DNA from: Mercurialis annua
Lineage: Eukaryota > Streptophyta > Magnoliopsida > Malpighiales > Euphorbiaceae
Reading direction: 5' to 3'
Length of the DNA stretch: 64,000 nt
NCBI RefSeq assembly: GCF_937616625.2
Contig: NC_065574.1
Location: 31,064,501-31,128,500 of the forward strand
Of this stretch, positions 37,435 to 49,307 are shown in pieces. Positions within the stretch are counted from its first letter, which is position 1; each line of letters begins with the position of its first letter. The notes under the pieces are model-generated. The model was not told where the DNA came from. It searched no databases and saw only the letters and a list, made by a program, of their open reading frames with translations. The position numbers and the translations under genes are program-made.

Positions 37435-38076
37435 GAAGAGACGAGGAATTTCAAAGAATAGTACGTCATGCTTAAGAAAAAGAAAATAAATCAATGGATA
37501 TGCAAACGAATAAAGAGGTATATGAGATATCAAGATGCAAGAAGAAGGTTAAGTAAGCTTTACAAGAAAAGTGAAGACCTCATAAGGATATGTCCTAAGG
37601 ATTCACCTCATGGATAACCATGATTAACGACGATAGCGAAAGAATCTTCATATGAGAAGTGAAGTAACGAGACAAAAAGAGAATAGTGGATAATGGGATA
37701 AAGATCCCAACATAATGATAAATAAGAATCAGACCGTGATGACGGCAATATGGAAAAAACTACAAAAGTAAAGAATTAAGGATATAAAATGGTAAATACA
37801 TATGAATACTACTAGTTTCGTCATCTTTGATGATAAGACGTCATTAAGACGAACTACCATTGGATATCAGTAAGGGATTGAAAGTTCAAAGAGAAGAAAT
37901 CAAAAGTAAGGTTGACAGTGTTAACTGACATCAAAGGGTAGGAAGTACAGAAATTGAAATAATGATTTCATGTGCTTACCAGTGTTGTAAGATGAACACG
38001 GTATCCCTACTAAATTCTAGATGTAAAAGAGATTAAGGTAAGAAAAGAATATGAAAATTCGAGGACGAATTTTTAT
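37435..38076 (+). mobile_element. Internal region of Tekay-like element, right part
   Basis: About 640 bp with no open frame of note, same purine-rich composition as 25,621-29,216. It ends in ATTCGAGGACGAATTTTTAT, a string commonly seen just before the polypurine tract in chromovirus-type plant Ty3/gypsy elements, which supports a Tekay/Del affinity. Confidence 0.7.
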
Positions 38077-38089
38077 AAGGGGGGAAGAA
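38077..38089 (+). other. Polypurine tract of Tekay-like element
   Basis: AAGGGGGGAAGAA lies directly before the 3' LTR start TGTAATACCCC. It is the plus-strand primer site expected at this position. Confidence 0.93.
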
Positions 38090-40947
38090 TGTAATACCCC
38101 AAAATATTGAAGCATTTAATTGGACTACGTGTCCAGTCCTGTTTCGTCAGGGTGACGATATTGGAAATAATTTTCGAGAAACTTAATATTATATTTCAAT
38201 TCTAAAGTTAGAACTGGAATTAAAAGAAAAAATGCCAAGAAAGTCTCAGAACAAAGTGCAGGGACTAAAGTGGTAATTTAGCCACTACGACTTAAAATGG
38301 AAATTATTTCGCCAAGGTCCGTGAAATGTTTTATAGTATATGTGGTAAAAGTTTCGGGTCAATCGGAGACCATTTAAAATTTGGACGCGGATACGTTTTG
38401 AGCTAAATTGCAACTTTTGAGAAGTTTAAGGGCTAAAGTGTAAATTAGCCAATTAAGCCTCGAGAATAGCAATTAAAGGATTATTGACGGAAAATAATAA
38501 TATTGGGTTAGTATTATTTATTGGGATATAAATAATACGTATAAGATGGATAATTAATCATTTGGTTAAAAGAGTAAGTTTAAAAGAGAAATGGTTTAAG
38601 TTAAAGAGTTAAAGGACTAAAATGGATAATTAGCCAAATATATGTATATGATTTGAAGGAGCTGGAACCATCCAGAGAAGAGAATGAAAGAAATGTCACA
38701 GAGCGAGAGAAATTCGACGATCGATTACGATCCGTCGCCGTTTCGCCGTTTCTCGTCCAAATCGCGAGTTCTTTATATCGATTCGTTCGGAATTTGATTC
38801 TCTATCAACTACGGGCATCAAACTAAGGTAAAATTGAAGTTTGATTTTGGAATTTGATAGATTTAGGGCTGTTTTGGTTTGAAACGAATCAAACGAACCG
38901 TAATCACGTCGGTTTTGACGTTTTTGATGATTATTGAGTTGAATATTGTGTTATATTGATGTAGAACCATGTCGGAATGAGTTAGGAATGTCGGGAGCAT
39001 GTCGAGATGATGTTTGGACCTGTTTAGGGGTGTCGCACGACGTGCGACTATGTCTCACGACGTGCGACATAGTTTCGCGGCGCGATCAAACTTAAAATCG
39101 ACATAACTCCTTCGTTCGGACTCGGAATTGAGCGATTCTCGCGGCCACGGAACGAGGAAAGGATCCTCTACCATTTTACAGCCTCAAATAAAGGTAAGAG
39201 TTTCGTTTTGATGGTGAAATTTGCTGAGTTAGTGGCTGTTTCATTTGAAAAGTTACGTTTGAATCGTTCGGATATAAATCGAGTTACTCTTGATACGTTT
39301 GAGGTGTAAAATGATAAGTTAAGTGTTTATATGAGTTTGATGCGACTTGGTATGAGTTTTGGATGATTTGGGGCCTCAAAAATGGTCTAGAGCACGTCGG
39401 AAATATCGTACCTGAAGTGGGCACGACGTGCACTACCAGGGGTGCACGACGTGCACCACCAGGGGTGCACGACGTGAACCAGTGAAGGGCACGTTGTGCC
39501 CTTCATGAAAAATGAAGGGCACGATGTGCCAAGCTGGCACGACGTGCCCTACTTCGATTGTGACCTCCCTGGGACTTCCGGGAGCGAAAATTGGCTTCCG
39601 ATGGCATGATACGGGTGTAGAACTTTGACAAATGTCTTAAAATGAATATTAATAGGACATTATAGCAATGAACATTAGCATGATAAGTAATCAAGATATG
39701 AATAGATATCTACAGAGAAAGATACGTTTAGAGCATGATGATTATGTTTCGTGCTTTTGTTGTGTTAGGTATCTAATGCAGGTTTTAAGAATAGGATTCT
39801 TTAAGTATAAGTTTTAACGATAGAATCCTATGATAGATGTGACGGACTATCGAGCTACGAGTATGATGAACCAAGAAGCTCGACGAGGATTGACGGACCC
39901 GTCTCCTGGAGCTTACGTTCGGATATAAGGAATAGCGGTCACAGTGAGTGGCAATTTACTTTCGCGTATTATTATTATTATTAAAGTTATTTTCATATAT
40001 TATGAATATGATTATCAATACGTCGCATTTATATGATTTGCTTATATAAGATGGTATGTTTGATGAATGTGATTATATGAATGCCATTATATTCATTGTT
40101 TGAATATGAGTATCTAGCATGCGATCCGAAGAAACCAACTACCTATTGGGTGTCAATAGGCTGTGTGATCACCAATATTTGAGTCAGTCTAGCGTGTCTA
40201 GATTGTCTATGAGATCATGAAATGCGCATACGATATGAATGCGATACGAGTGAGAACTCGGTTACGGTGTAACCTGAGCCCCGTATCTAGTGGGTTGGAC
40301 CCACCAGTGAGTTGGACTCACACTTTGAGATTAAGAGATTGGTCGCGGCTGACGTGGTTGAGTGTGAACACTCCCGGGTCGTACCACTTGGATCAGTTTA
40401 ATTTGACTATTCGGAATGAGATAAGTTCAGAGTTTAGGATTAGGGTTTCGGTCGGATCTGTTATTTATGAATATTATGTTATTTTCATATTATATCGAGA
40501 TAGATATATATATGTTTGAGTATGCGATGTGTATTTTGATAATACCGATAATAAGTTGCATACTCACTCAGTATTTTCCCAAATACTGACCCCTCACTCT
40601 GATGTTTGCAGGTATTAGAAGTCGGATCAGACAAGCCATCTCCATTGTGCCAAAAGTCATTGGACTTGCACAAGTATGAGTTCCTAGAGCTGCAGTAGTC
40701 AGTAGGTGTCAGTATAAGGATAGCAATTTAATTTCAAATAGTTTATTTTGAATGTAAACTCTAATATAATACTTTGATATCTATAAGTATGTTATCTAAA
40801 AGAGTTTTCTGAAAATATTCTATATATATATAATAATATATTTTTAAATGCGAAAAATTATTAGTGGTTTTAGGCTTGCTACGGGTTTTGGAGCTACCAC
40901 TCCCATTCCCTAGCGCCGGTCTCGGCTCAATAATTTGGGTCGTGATA
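38090..40947 (+). repeat. 3' LTR of Tekay-like retrotransposon
   Basis: 2,858 bp, colinear with the 5' LTR. It begins TGTAATACCCC and ends CGTGATA, so the terminal CA has become TA by a C-to-T change. It carries three rather than four units of the GCACGACGTGC minisatellite (39,421-39,480 region). Divergence from the 5' LTR is about 1.2% by eye, indicating a fairly recent insertion. Confidence 0.93.
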
Positions 40948-40952
40948 GATAG
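40948..40952. repeat. Target-site duplication GATAG, right copy
   Basis: Matches GATAG at 22,718-22,722 and marks the resumption of the split Tat element. Confidence 0.88.
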
Positions 40953-43900
40953 TGTCGATAGCACGGCAGTAGTATCACTCAGTAAACCCCCAACGAGGAT
41001 GACGAGGCATATTCAGCCGCTATACATCAAGGCCGATTTAAATGGAGTATCAATCAACAGGGTCCTTATTGATAACGGAATTGGGGTCAACATACTACCA
41101 GCGAAGATGCTCAAGAAGCTCGGCATAAATCGGGATCAGCTAGACCCAACTGATGTTTACATGACCGATTTCGCCGGAGGCGAAACGCCGGATGAGGGGT
41201 ACATTACACTCCATATAAAAGTTGGGCGAGTAGAGACCGAAGAAGGGTTTTTCGTGGTCAACGCCCGAAGCAACTACAACATATTGCTCGGTCGAGATTG
41301 GATTCACTCCAATATGTGCATACCATCAACCATGCATCAAATGCGATTCATATGGCGAGAGGATGGTGAAGTCGAAGTTGTACAGGGCGATCCCAACCCC
41401 TTCGGCGAAGACCATAATGTGCTTGAGGCAAATTTATATGACGAGGAAGTACGGAAGATACAATCTCTTAGTTCCAAAGGGGAGACGAGTGTACCCCGCT
41501 TATTAGTCAACTCGGATCGGCCAGTATCGATGACCCTTGGGGGCAACGGCCGATCTACTATCATCAAACGTTTAGAATGATAGCACGACACAAGGAATTA
41601 AGAGAGAAGATCGGACAGCTAGCCTCGCTATATGACGTCGCATCGGCCGAATGCATCTGTGAGGACCAGGATCAAAACCCAACAGGATCGCTGAGAATTG
41701 GGGATATACAGCTGGCAACAGGGAAGCTTGAAGATGATCCCGCCCAAGTACAAGATGACCTGCTAGAAGTGAACTTGGGCACTGCTGAATCGGCTAGACC
41801 TATTTATATCAACGCCGGGTTGGATGAAGAGTTCAAAGGACAGCTGATTGCTTTACTAATCGAATTTCACGACTGTTTCGCCTGGTCGTACGATGAAATG
41901 CCGGGTCTCGATCTAGATATCGCCGAACACAAGCTCCCTCTGAAAAGTGGATTTCGGCCATTTCGGCAGCCCCCCGACGAATGTCAAGAGAAGTGGATAC
42001 CCTCATCCAGGATGAAATTAAACAGTTAGAAGATGCCAAGTTTATTCGAGAAGCTCAGTACACCGAATGGCTCTCTAACATCGTCCCTGTGATGAAGAAA
42101 AATGTAAAATTAAGGGTATGTGTAGACTTTCGAAACCTCAACCTGGCCACGCCTAAGGACGAGTACCCGATGCCCGTGGCCGATATGCTGATAGATAGAG
42201 CAGCGGGGCATACGATACTCAGTTTCCTTGACGCACACTCCGGGTACAACCAAGTACCAATCAACAAGGAGGACGTATCTAAAACAGGTTACAGATGTCC
42301 CGAGCCGATTGGAGCTTACGAATGGGTTGTTATGCCTTTCGGCTTGAAGAACGCGGGTGCAACCTACCAACGAGCGATGAATAAAATGTTCAGAGGACTG
42401 GATTGCCTCGAAGTGTACATTGACGATGTAGTGGTAAAGTCGAATACCGGGGAGGTTCATTTGGCCGATCTGAGGAAAGGGTTCGAGCGCATATGGTCTA
42501 ATGGGTTGAAAATGAACCCTCTTAAATGCGCATTCAGAGTATCGGCTGGAAACTTCTTGGGTTTCTTGGTTCACCAGCGGGGAGTAGAGATAGATAAAAA
42601 CAAAGCCAAGGCGATCATTAATGCTGAACCACCTAAAACTAAGAAGCAGCTTTATAGACTAATCAGTCAAATAAATTTGCTTAGACGATTTATAGCGGAC
42701 ACAGCAGGCCGACTTCGCAGTTGGAGTGTCTTGCTACGAGGAAAAGAGACCGATCATTGGATTTGGACGGACGAACAATAGAAGATGTTCGATGATTTAA
42801 AAGAATACTTGGCCAAACCTCCAGTTATGACTCCTCCGGAGCCGAACAAACCACTGTTACTTTATTTATCGGCTGCACGTGAATCCCTGGGATGCATGCT
42901 CGCCCAAGAGGACAACGGGGTGGAAAGAGCGGTCTATTATCTGAGCCGTGGGCTGACCGATACTGAGATTTGCTATACTAACATAGAGAAAATGTGCCTG
43001 TGTTTGTACTTCACTTGCTACAAATTACGATATTACATGTTGCCGGTAGTGGTGTACGTACTATCCCATACCGATATCATTAAGTATATTCTATCGAAAC
43101 CATACTTAAAAAATCACATTGGGAAGTGGGCGATCGCCATGTCCGAATTCACATTAGTTTACGTTCCCCAGAGAGCAGTAAAAGGACAAGTTTTGGCCGA
43201 TTTCCTCGTCGATCATCCTATAATTACCCTTAGGGAGGAAACAATTAGCTGCTGCGACATAGTCTTATGGGAGATGTAGTTCGATGGGTCCAGAACTAGC
43301 CAGGGGGTAGGCGCCGTAGTACATATTATCTCACCCCTGGGGTCAGCTTACTAACTATCGTTCAAACTCCAGTTTGAGTGTACTTAAAATCAAGCAGAAT
43401 ACAAAGCCCTGATATTCGGCCTCGAAATTTTGGCCGCTCTGGGGGCAAAGTCAATCAACGTTAGACGCGATTCATTGTTGGTCATCAAACAAGTGATTGG
43501 GGAATTCAAGTGCGAGTCTGAACTATTGGTGAGGTATTGCAACAAGGTGAAGCACCTGATCGAAGGCTTTCAGGATACAAGGATAGAATATACCGAGAGG
43601 GCCGATAATATTGTCGCGAATGATCTGGCTCAACACGGCAGCGGATACAAGATGAATCACCAGTTCGACGCAATTGAAAGAGAAACGCCGAATCTCCATA
43701 CTGGGGGCATCACCATTGATGAAAGGAAATTTTCGGTCTACCAAATCGATGTCACCCAAGATTGGAGGACTGAAATGTTGAAGTGGTTCGAGAATCCAGA
43801 CCATACGAATAGGAGGTTGAGGACCTTGGCCCAAAACTACGTCGTCCTAGCGGGCGAGCTATACAAAAAGGGTATTGAAGGGCTACTCTTCAGATGCATC

Positions 43901-45042
43901 GGCCCAAAGGAAGAAATGCTAGCAATGGCCGAAGTACATGAAGGGATAGCTGGTGCTCACTAGGCAGGCCCCAGGATGAAATGGTTGATCCATAAATACG
44001 GCTTCTATTGGCCGAAAATATAACAAGACTGCATAAGATATGCTAAGGGGTGCGAAGCCTGTCAGAAATGCGGTCCGATACAGCACGTCCCGGCCGAAGA
44101 ACTCCACTCCATCATTAAACCGTGGCCATTTAGGGGATGGGCGGTCGACCTCATAGGAAAGATATATCTTGGCTCGACAGATGGCCATACTTTCGTCATT
44201 ATTGCCACTACTTAACCAAATAGGTCGAAGCAAAGCCCCTAAAATCGCCCACGCAAGAAGCTATGATTAAGTTTTTTAAAGAATACATCGTTCATCGACA
44301 TGGGTTGCCTGAATCAATAACCACAGATCAAGGGATGATGTTCACAAGAGGCGATATAGGTTGGTGGGCTTCTCTGATGAAGATCAAAATGCTTCACTCA
44401 ACACCATATTATGCGCAAGCCAACAGACAGGCCGAAGCGACGAACAAGACTATTAAACTTATTGTTCAGAAGATGATTGAAGAAAACCCAAGACAATGGC
44501 ACGCTTTGTTGTCAGAAGCAGTTTGGGCGAATAGGACCAGCCAAAAGTCGGCCACATGAACTTCACCTTTTCGAATGGTGTATGGGTACAATGCGATGTT
44601 TCTAATGGAGCTCACTGTGATGTCTACTCGCCGTTTGTACCAGAATAGATTGTCTAAGGAGGATTACTTTGGCAAGATGGTAATAGACTCCTTAGATCTT
44701 GACGAGGAGAGACTGGCCGCATTAGATCACCTCGAGGCCCAAAAAAGAAGGGTTGAGAGGGCATACAATAAGCGGGTGAAAACAAAGTCATTTGCCATAG
44801 GCGATATGGTATGGAAGGCGATCCTAACTATTGGTCATAAGGACAGGCGAATTGGTAAGTGGAGTCCGAACTGGGAAGGCCCATTTATTGTGACTGCCAA
44901 GATGACTGGTGGTGCGTATGTCCTGGCGAATGTTGACGGGAAGGAACACGACAGGGCGATCAATGGACAGTTCCTCAAAAAATATGTTCCCAGTTGCTGG
45001 GAGAACATTGACCGACGGCTATTTGGAGCCGACGAAGAATAA
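40953..45042 (+). pseudogene. Tat-lineage Ty3/gypsy pol (protease, RT, RNase H, extra RNase H, integrase), decayed
   Basis: Domains in order: aspartic protease with LIDNG (D-N-G, as I recall usual for this lineage) near 41,065; linker to 41,980; reverse transcriptase with FRNLNLATPKDEYPMP, LDAHSGYNQ, VMPFGLKNAGATYQR and YIDDVVVKS, about 41,990-42,780; RNase H about 42,785-43,250; a second, archaeal-type RNase H (FDGS, NQAEYKALIFGL, RRDSLLVIKQV) about 43,277-43,640; integrase zinc motif and core (GCEACQKCG; GWAVDLIGKIY; ITTDQG) about 43,950-44,560; and a C-terminal part with GDMVWK and GPFIV to 45,042. The dual RNase H is typical of the Tat/Ogre group. Breaks: frame changes near 41,577, 41,980 and 44,215; stops at 42,779, 43,277, 43,352, 43,385, 43,961, 44,021, 44,213, 44,221 and 44,557. 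No function is expected. Confidence 0.93.
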
Positions 45043-45863
45043 TGACCGCCGCGAGCCTTCGCCGAACGTCCTAAGTCGTTAGATATCCATGACTAACGTT
45101 GAACATTCTGCGTTTCTGATTTATATGGGCCGATGATCGAATGTATCATTATCATTTCGGCCATTTATTGTTACAGTTGAGTTTTTTCAATGGGTCCTCC
45201 GTTTTTCTCAACACTTTATGTAATAATTTATAAAAGTGCTAAATCAGGGCCGATAATTGAATATATCATTGTCATTTCGGCCATTTACTCTTGTAGTTGA
45301 GTTTTTTCAACGGGTCCTCCGTTTTTCTCAACATTATAAGAAATAAGTTATAAAGTACTTTAACAGGGCTGAGAATTGAATATATCATTGTCATTTCGGC
45401 CATTTATTTTTAAAATTGTCCTTAAGGGGCCCTCCGTTGTTCCCAACGTGTCATTTTTTGAAGCCGACCTTTTAATATCAGATTAATTAAAGACCGATAG
45501 CGATGATGAAAAATAAAAACTGACTAACGGCAAAAACCTTCGGTCCCATGAACGATTAACATAAGATGAAAATCTATTCAACGAAAGGAAACGGCCACCA
45601 GGCCGAACCAAATCATTATCGTACGGTTGAAAAGAAAAATATTGTTCTGAATTTAAAAAAGATTACAACATAAGCTAAAAATGTCTAAAAATGTCGCCAA
45701 TCTCACTGCGAACCGTGCTGAAAGATTTGCGGGCTTCTTCAACTTTGGGCTTCATTATGGAAATGCTCTACTTTAGCAAGTTTTGGTTTTTCTTCACGTC
45801 GACACCTTCGAGCAAGCTTTTGTCCATGGAGACTTCTAGTTCGCCTATACCCTTCTCTTCAGC
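45043..45863 (+). other. Region between pol and the antisense ORF of the Tat element
   Basis: Holds the tandem repeats at 45,127-45,450. From about 45,680 to 45,863 it holds the degenerate 3' end of the minus-strand ORF (coiled-coil-like K/E/L-rich sequence with two stops). Between 45,450 and 45,680 I see no structure beyond AT-rich sequence. Confidence 0.6.
45127..45450 (+). repeat. About 120-bp tandem repeat, 2.7 copies, downstream of Tat pol
   Basis: Units start at 45,127, 45,247 and 45,366 (GGGCCGAT/GGGCTGAG), giving periods of 120 and 119 bp. Each has TATCATT-TCATTTCGGCCATTTA followed by a potential stem GTTGAG...CTCAAC enclosing GGGTCCTCCGTTTTT; the third copy is more diverged. Tandem repeats in the region between pol and the 3' LTR are known in Ogre/Tat elements and can seed satellite arrays. 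Confidence 0.88.
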
Positions 45864-48800
45864 CTACAGCTCGAGCTTCAAAGCAGCGATTTTGTCTTGC
45901 AGCTCCTTTGCGTGCTCTCGGCAATTTGTCAGAGCTGAAACAGCCGATTTCACTGATGCCTTTAGCGTCTCCAGCTTCTCTTTGGGTTCGGCCTCTTGAA
46001 GGGTTAATTGGTCAAGCTCGGTTTGGATCAGCATCGATTCATCATAAATCTTCTGAAAAGCAGGTAGCGATGCAGATAGTTTAACCATGGCACCACGAGC
46101 TTTTTCGCTGAGGACTTCTGGAGGAGCGTCGGCCAGGGCAGTTGCAGCTTTTTTAAGTTTCTCGAAGTCCTTGGGCGACTTGAATATAGCAATGCCTTGG
46201 GATTTCAGCTCAGAAACCACGTCCAGATGATCGCCCCAGTTCTCAGAAGACCAGCTGATAATCTCAGCCTGCATTTCGCCCTCTGGCATAGGCAATTCCT
46301 CATCTTCACTATCAGAGTTCAGGAAAGCCGCTGCTTTCGCCGTCAAGTCTTCATGTTTCGCCGGAGCGTCATCAGCAATCTGCCAGGTTTTGCCACAATA
46401 GAAAATCAGCTGCTAAGACTACTATTAAGGTGATAATGAGCAAATTTGAGGTACCTTAGTCTTGGCAGCAAGACGTGCCGGAAGGTTAACCAGGTCCGAA
46501 CCCAGCGGCGAGTGCAAGGCAGGCAGTGGTGAAAAATCGAGCATCTGTAAGACGGTTGGGGTTACCTCAGAAGGGTTTTTGTTTGGACGAACAGGTTTCC
46601 TGAAGGGAGAGTCCTTCATGACCAGTTTGATCGCCCCCAGTTTGGGTATCTCCCCTTGAAAACGAATGAGCGCTTCTGGAGGGATGATTCGTCTCAGGAT
46701 CAGAGGGTGTAGGATCAAATAGGCGAGACCCGGAGAGATCAACTTTAACTTTCTTGGATTTCGACTCCTTCTTGGACGATTTCTTTGATGTTGGGCGTTT
46801 TCGTCTTGCTTTCTTGGCTTCTGGTTTCTCATCGCCGTCGATATGGTATACGTTGCCCTTACCCAATCTCGGCACGCCAACTGAGAAACAAAAGTTAGTA
46901 CAGAATTGAATAAAAATTTGAAAGGCGAAACGTTATCTTCGTTACCTGGTATTCTACTGTAGCCGGTTTTTACTAGTTCACTAATCGCCTCAACATCAGA
47001 GCGGCATCTGATGCCAGTGTAAGTTACCCCTTCACTAGTTATGATCGGCTGCGATTTTTTAATCCGTTTTTTAGGCATTTTAATTGGAGTTTGGGTGGAC
47101 ATATTACACTTAGGAACTGGTGGACTCTTGTACTTAAATTTAGGGCGAATATGAGCTAAGTAGAATTCATAAGAATAAGTTTTTTCATATTTTTCCCTCC
47201 AGACATTTTTCATTTTTTCATTATATTTAGTCCTAGCTATTCGCCTATGACGCTGCATTTTAAGGTTCATACTAGGCCGATCTAATGAATCATATTTGAA
47301 TTTATAAAAGCTTTCGAACCTAGAAATTTCAAAAAGATGGAAGAGGTTACCTTCGAATTTTGGACGTTTTGGTGCCTGCAAAAGAAACAGATCTGCATGA
47401 GTTGGGTTTCTCGATAAAGGAGGTAAAGAAAAATTATGAAGAGATAGGATTTCTTTCAGAGAAAGGTCGAAACAGGATTCAACGACCGAAGCCCACCAGC
47501 TTTCAAACTCAAGGGTACATTTTGGTGAAATGAAAGGACGAGAAATTTCTGATATAGGGGGAAGATAGGCTCGATTAAGGCGAGTTATAAACTGGAGATC
47601 GACAAAGTTTTCTATTGAGGGTGTATAGGTCCCGCGGTTATTGACGGAGATTAATAAAGGACAGGGAATTCCTTGGTTGTAGCCGAATTGCCGAGCTACA
47701 TAGTTAGGGAAATATGCCTCTGTACTACTGCGGTTATACTCCAAACCGGCGATCAGATTTCTACATTTCAAGGAGCTACCCCAACATTGGCCTCCAAGTT
47801 TCCGTTTGGGATCGGCCATTGCTTCTTCAGTATCGTTGCTATCCCAGCCGAGGTATAACCAAGAAGGAGGATACTTCAGAGTCAATATCGGGCAAAATAG
47901 TTCTGGAGTACGAACAGAGTTTGTGAACACCTCCAGAACATCAAGGACATGGGGAAGGCGAGTACCAGCAGCGATAAGTTGATAACCGCATAGTTCGGCC
48001 TTGATATGGGGGCCAACTTCAAAGAGCTCGGGGAAGTAAAGTGCGAGCCATAATTGTAGAACCCACAATGGACCACTTGGGCATTGAAAGACCCGTTGTT
48101 CGGCATGAGGAGCAATTTCGTTCATACTTCTGTACATGTGAGCCAGCATGAACTCGCCAAGATTGCATTTTCGTCCTTCGGCAAGAGCAGCGGCGAGTGT
48201 GAAACAATCTGTGGTGACTCAGAAAGATGAAGTACAAAGGACGAATTTCGCCACAAAAAAGGCGAGGAAAGCAATAGGCTCTCTGGTGTCAGACTTGTAG
48301 TGTTCTTCGCCCATAAAAAGCTTGACGAATGGGCCATAACTCCTTTGGGCTTGAGTCAACTTAAAGGTAGGGATGTTTGCGTCTAGATTGGGCGAAATAC
48401 GTTTGCCGATAACAGGGATGTTTAGGATGGCCACCATGTCTAAAAGGATAATGGTCATCATGCCGAATTTGAAGCAAAAACAGTTGACGGCGGTCGACCA
48501 GAAGAGGGAGGCACCCATGATGTAATGCTTTGCTATTGGTCTACTCGCCTTGGAGAGGCCGATCATGTCGTATACGCCAACATCCTTCCACAATTGGCCG
48601 AAATGGGGCTTCAATCGATTCACCCATTCTTGATACCCCTTGTGTTCGGTCGGCCAGTTTCTGAACATGGTATTTACCTAGATGGAGGACTGATGGGCGA
48701 GTGAGAAGTTTGGTGGGACTTCTTCGTGAAACGGAGTGGCAATTTCGCATAGGTGGCTGGGCAAAACCAGAATCGGACCAACACATTCTTGATCATTGTT

Positions 48801-48968
48801 GGTTTTAATTATTACCTGAAAATCGGTATTTAGAGCAGCAGTGCGGATCTCGTCGATCTTATCAGTTACTTGGGTGGCGATTGTGTCATTGGGAGCAGCC
48901 ATGATAACTGAGCAAAATTTCACCTTAGTTAGGGCGATGATTAAAAACGGCGAAATAGGAATAGGCAA
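45864..48968 (-). pseudogene. Antisense plant-mobile-domain (PMD) protein gene carried by the Tat element, disrupted
   Basis: Runs opposite to pol. From an ATG at 48,968 (or the MAAPN start at 48,903) one frame covers the PMD-like core: GLSKASRPIAKHYIMG, GMMTIILLDMVAILNIPV, FVKLF, GPLWVLQLWLALYFPELFE, then a long middle region. Likely splicing: exon 1 48,968-46,946, exon 2 46,880-46,455 (Lys/Ser-rich, KKSSKKESKSKK, nuclear-signal-like), exon 3 from 46,379 (acidic, then coiled-coil-like). In-frame stops at 48,678 (TAG) and 48,219 (TGA), both at positions compatible with lost Trp, and a probable frameshift near 46,700 disable it. The exon 3 frame ends at 45,864 and degenerate homology continues to about 45,680. 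PMD proteins are a plant family of uncertain biochemical role, and antisense PMD ORFs are described in Tat-lineage elements. Function here is unknown. Confidence 0.82.
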
Positions 48969-49307
48969 GGCGATTTCAGTCGCTTACCAGTAGGTTTGTA
49001 GAAAGCTTGAGATGGCTACGAAGAGAGAGAATCTTGAATTTTTGCAGAGAGAGTAGGTAGTGTGAGAATGACTGAGTATTTTTCTTAAAATGCAAAATGA
49101 ACGGAAGCCGAATGGTTCAAACATTTACTACGTGGCATCGTGGATAACAACTGGAGATGACGTGGATTTAAGGGGGGTACCGAACGGTTTATAGATGCGC
49201 ACTCCTTTGTTATAAATTGCAATGGTATCTGGGCCGAGGACATGGACCAAGCAGCTTTTCATTTGGGCCTAAGAAGGGAAACAAGCCCAAAATGAGAATT
49301 TCAGGCT
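48969..49307. other. Spacer between antisense ORF start and Tat 3' LTR
   Basis: No open frame. It contains a G-run AAGGGGGGTAC at about 49,169-49,179 that resembles a polypurine tract but is not next to a TG start. It should also hold the 5' leader and promoter of the minus-strand gene; an AT-rich TTATAAATT lies at about 49,210. Confidence 0.4.

Noticed and set aside
45127..45450. Possible origin of the 60-bp satellite from the Tat 120-bp repeats
   Set aside because: Although 120 is twice 60, the sequences share no recognisable motif (the Tat unit lacks AAACGTTT and GCTAAAAAGG).
45691..45999. 102-aa plus-strand frame opposite the antisense gene
   Set aside because: It is the shadow of the coiled-coil-coding exon on the other strand; Ser/Phe-rich composition mirrors Glu/Lys codons.
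49169..49179. AAGGGGGGTAC as the Tat polypurine tract, with the LTR starting right after it
   Set aside because: The following bases do not start with TG; the TGTT...AACA pair at 49,308 and 49,803 fits LTR ends better. Left open because no partner LTR is available.
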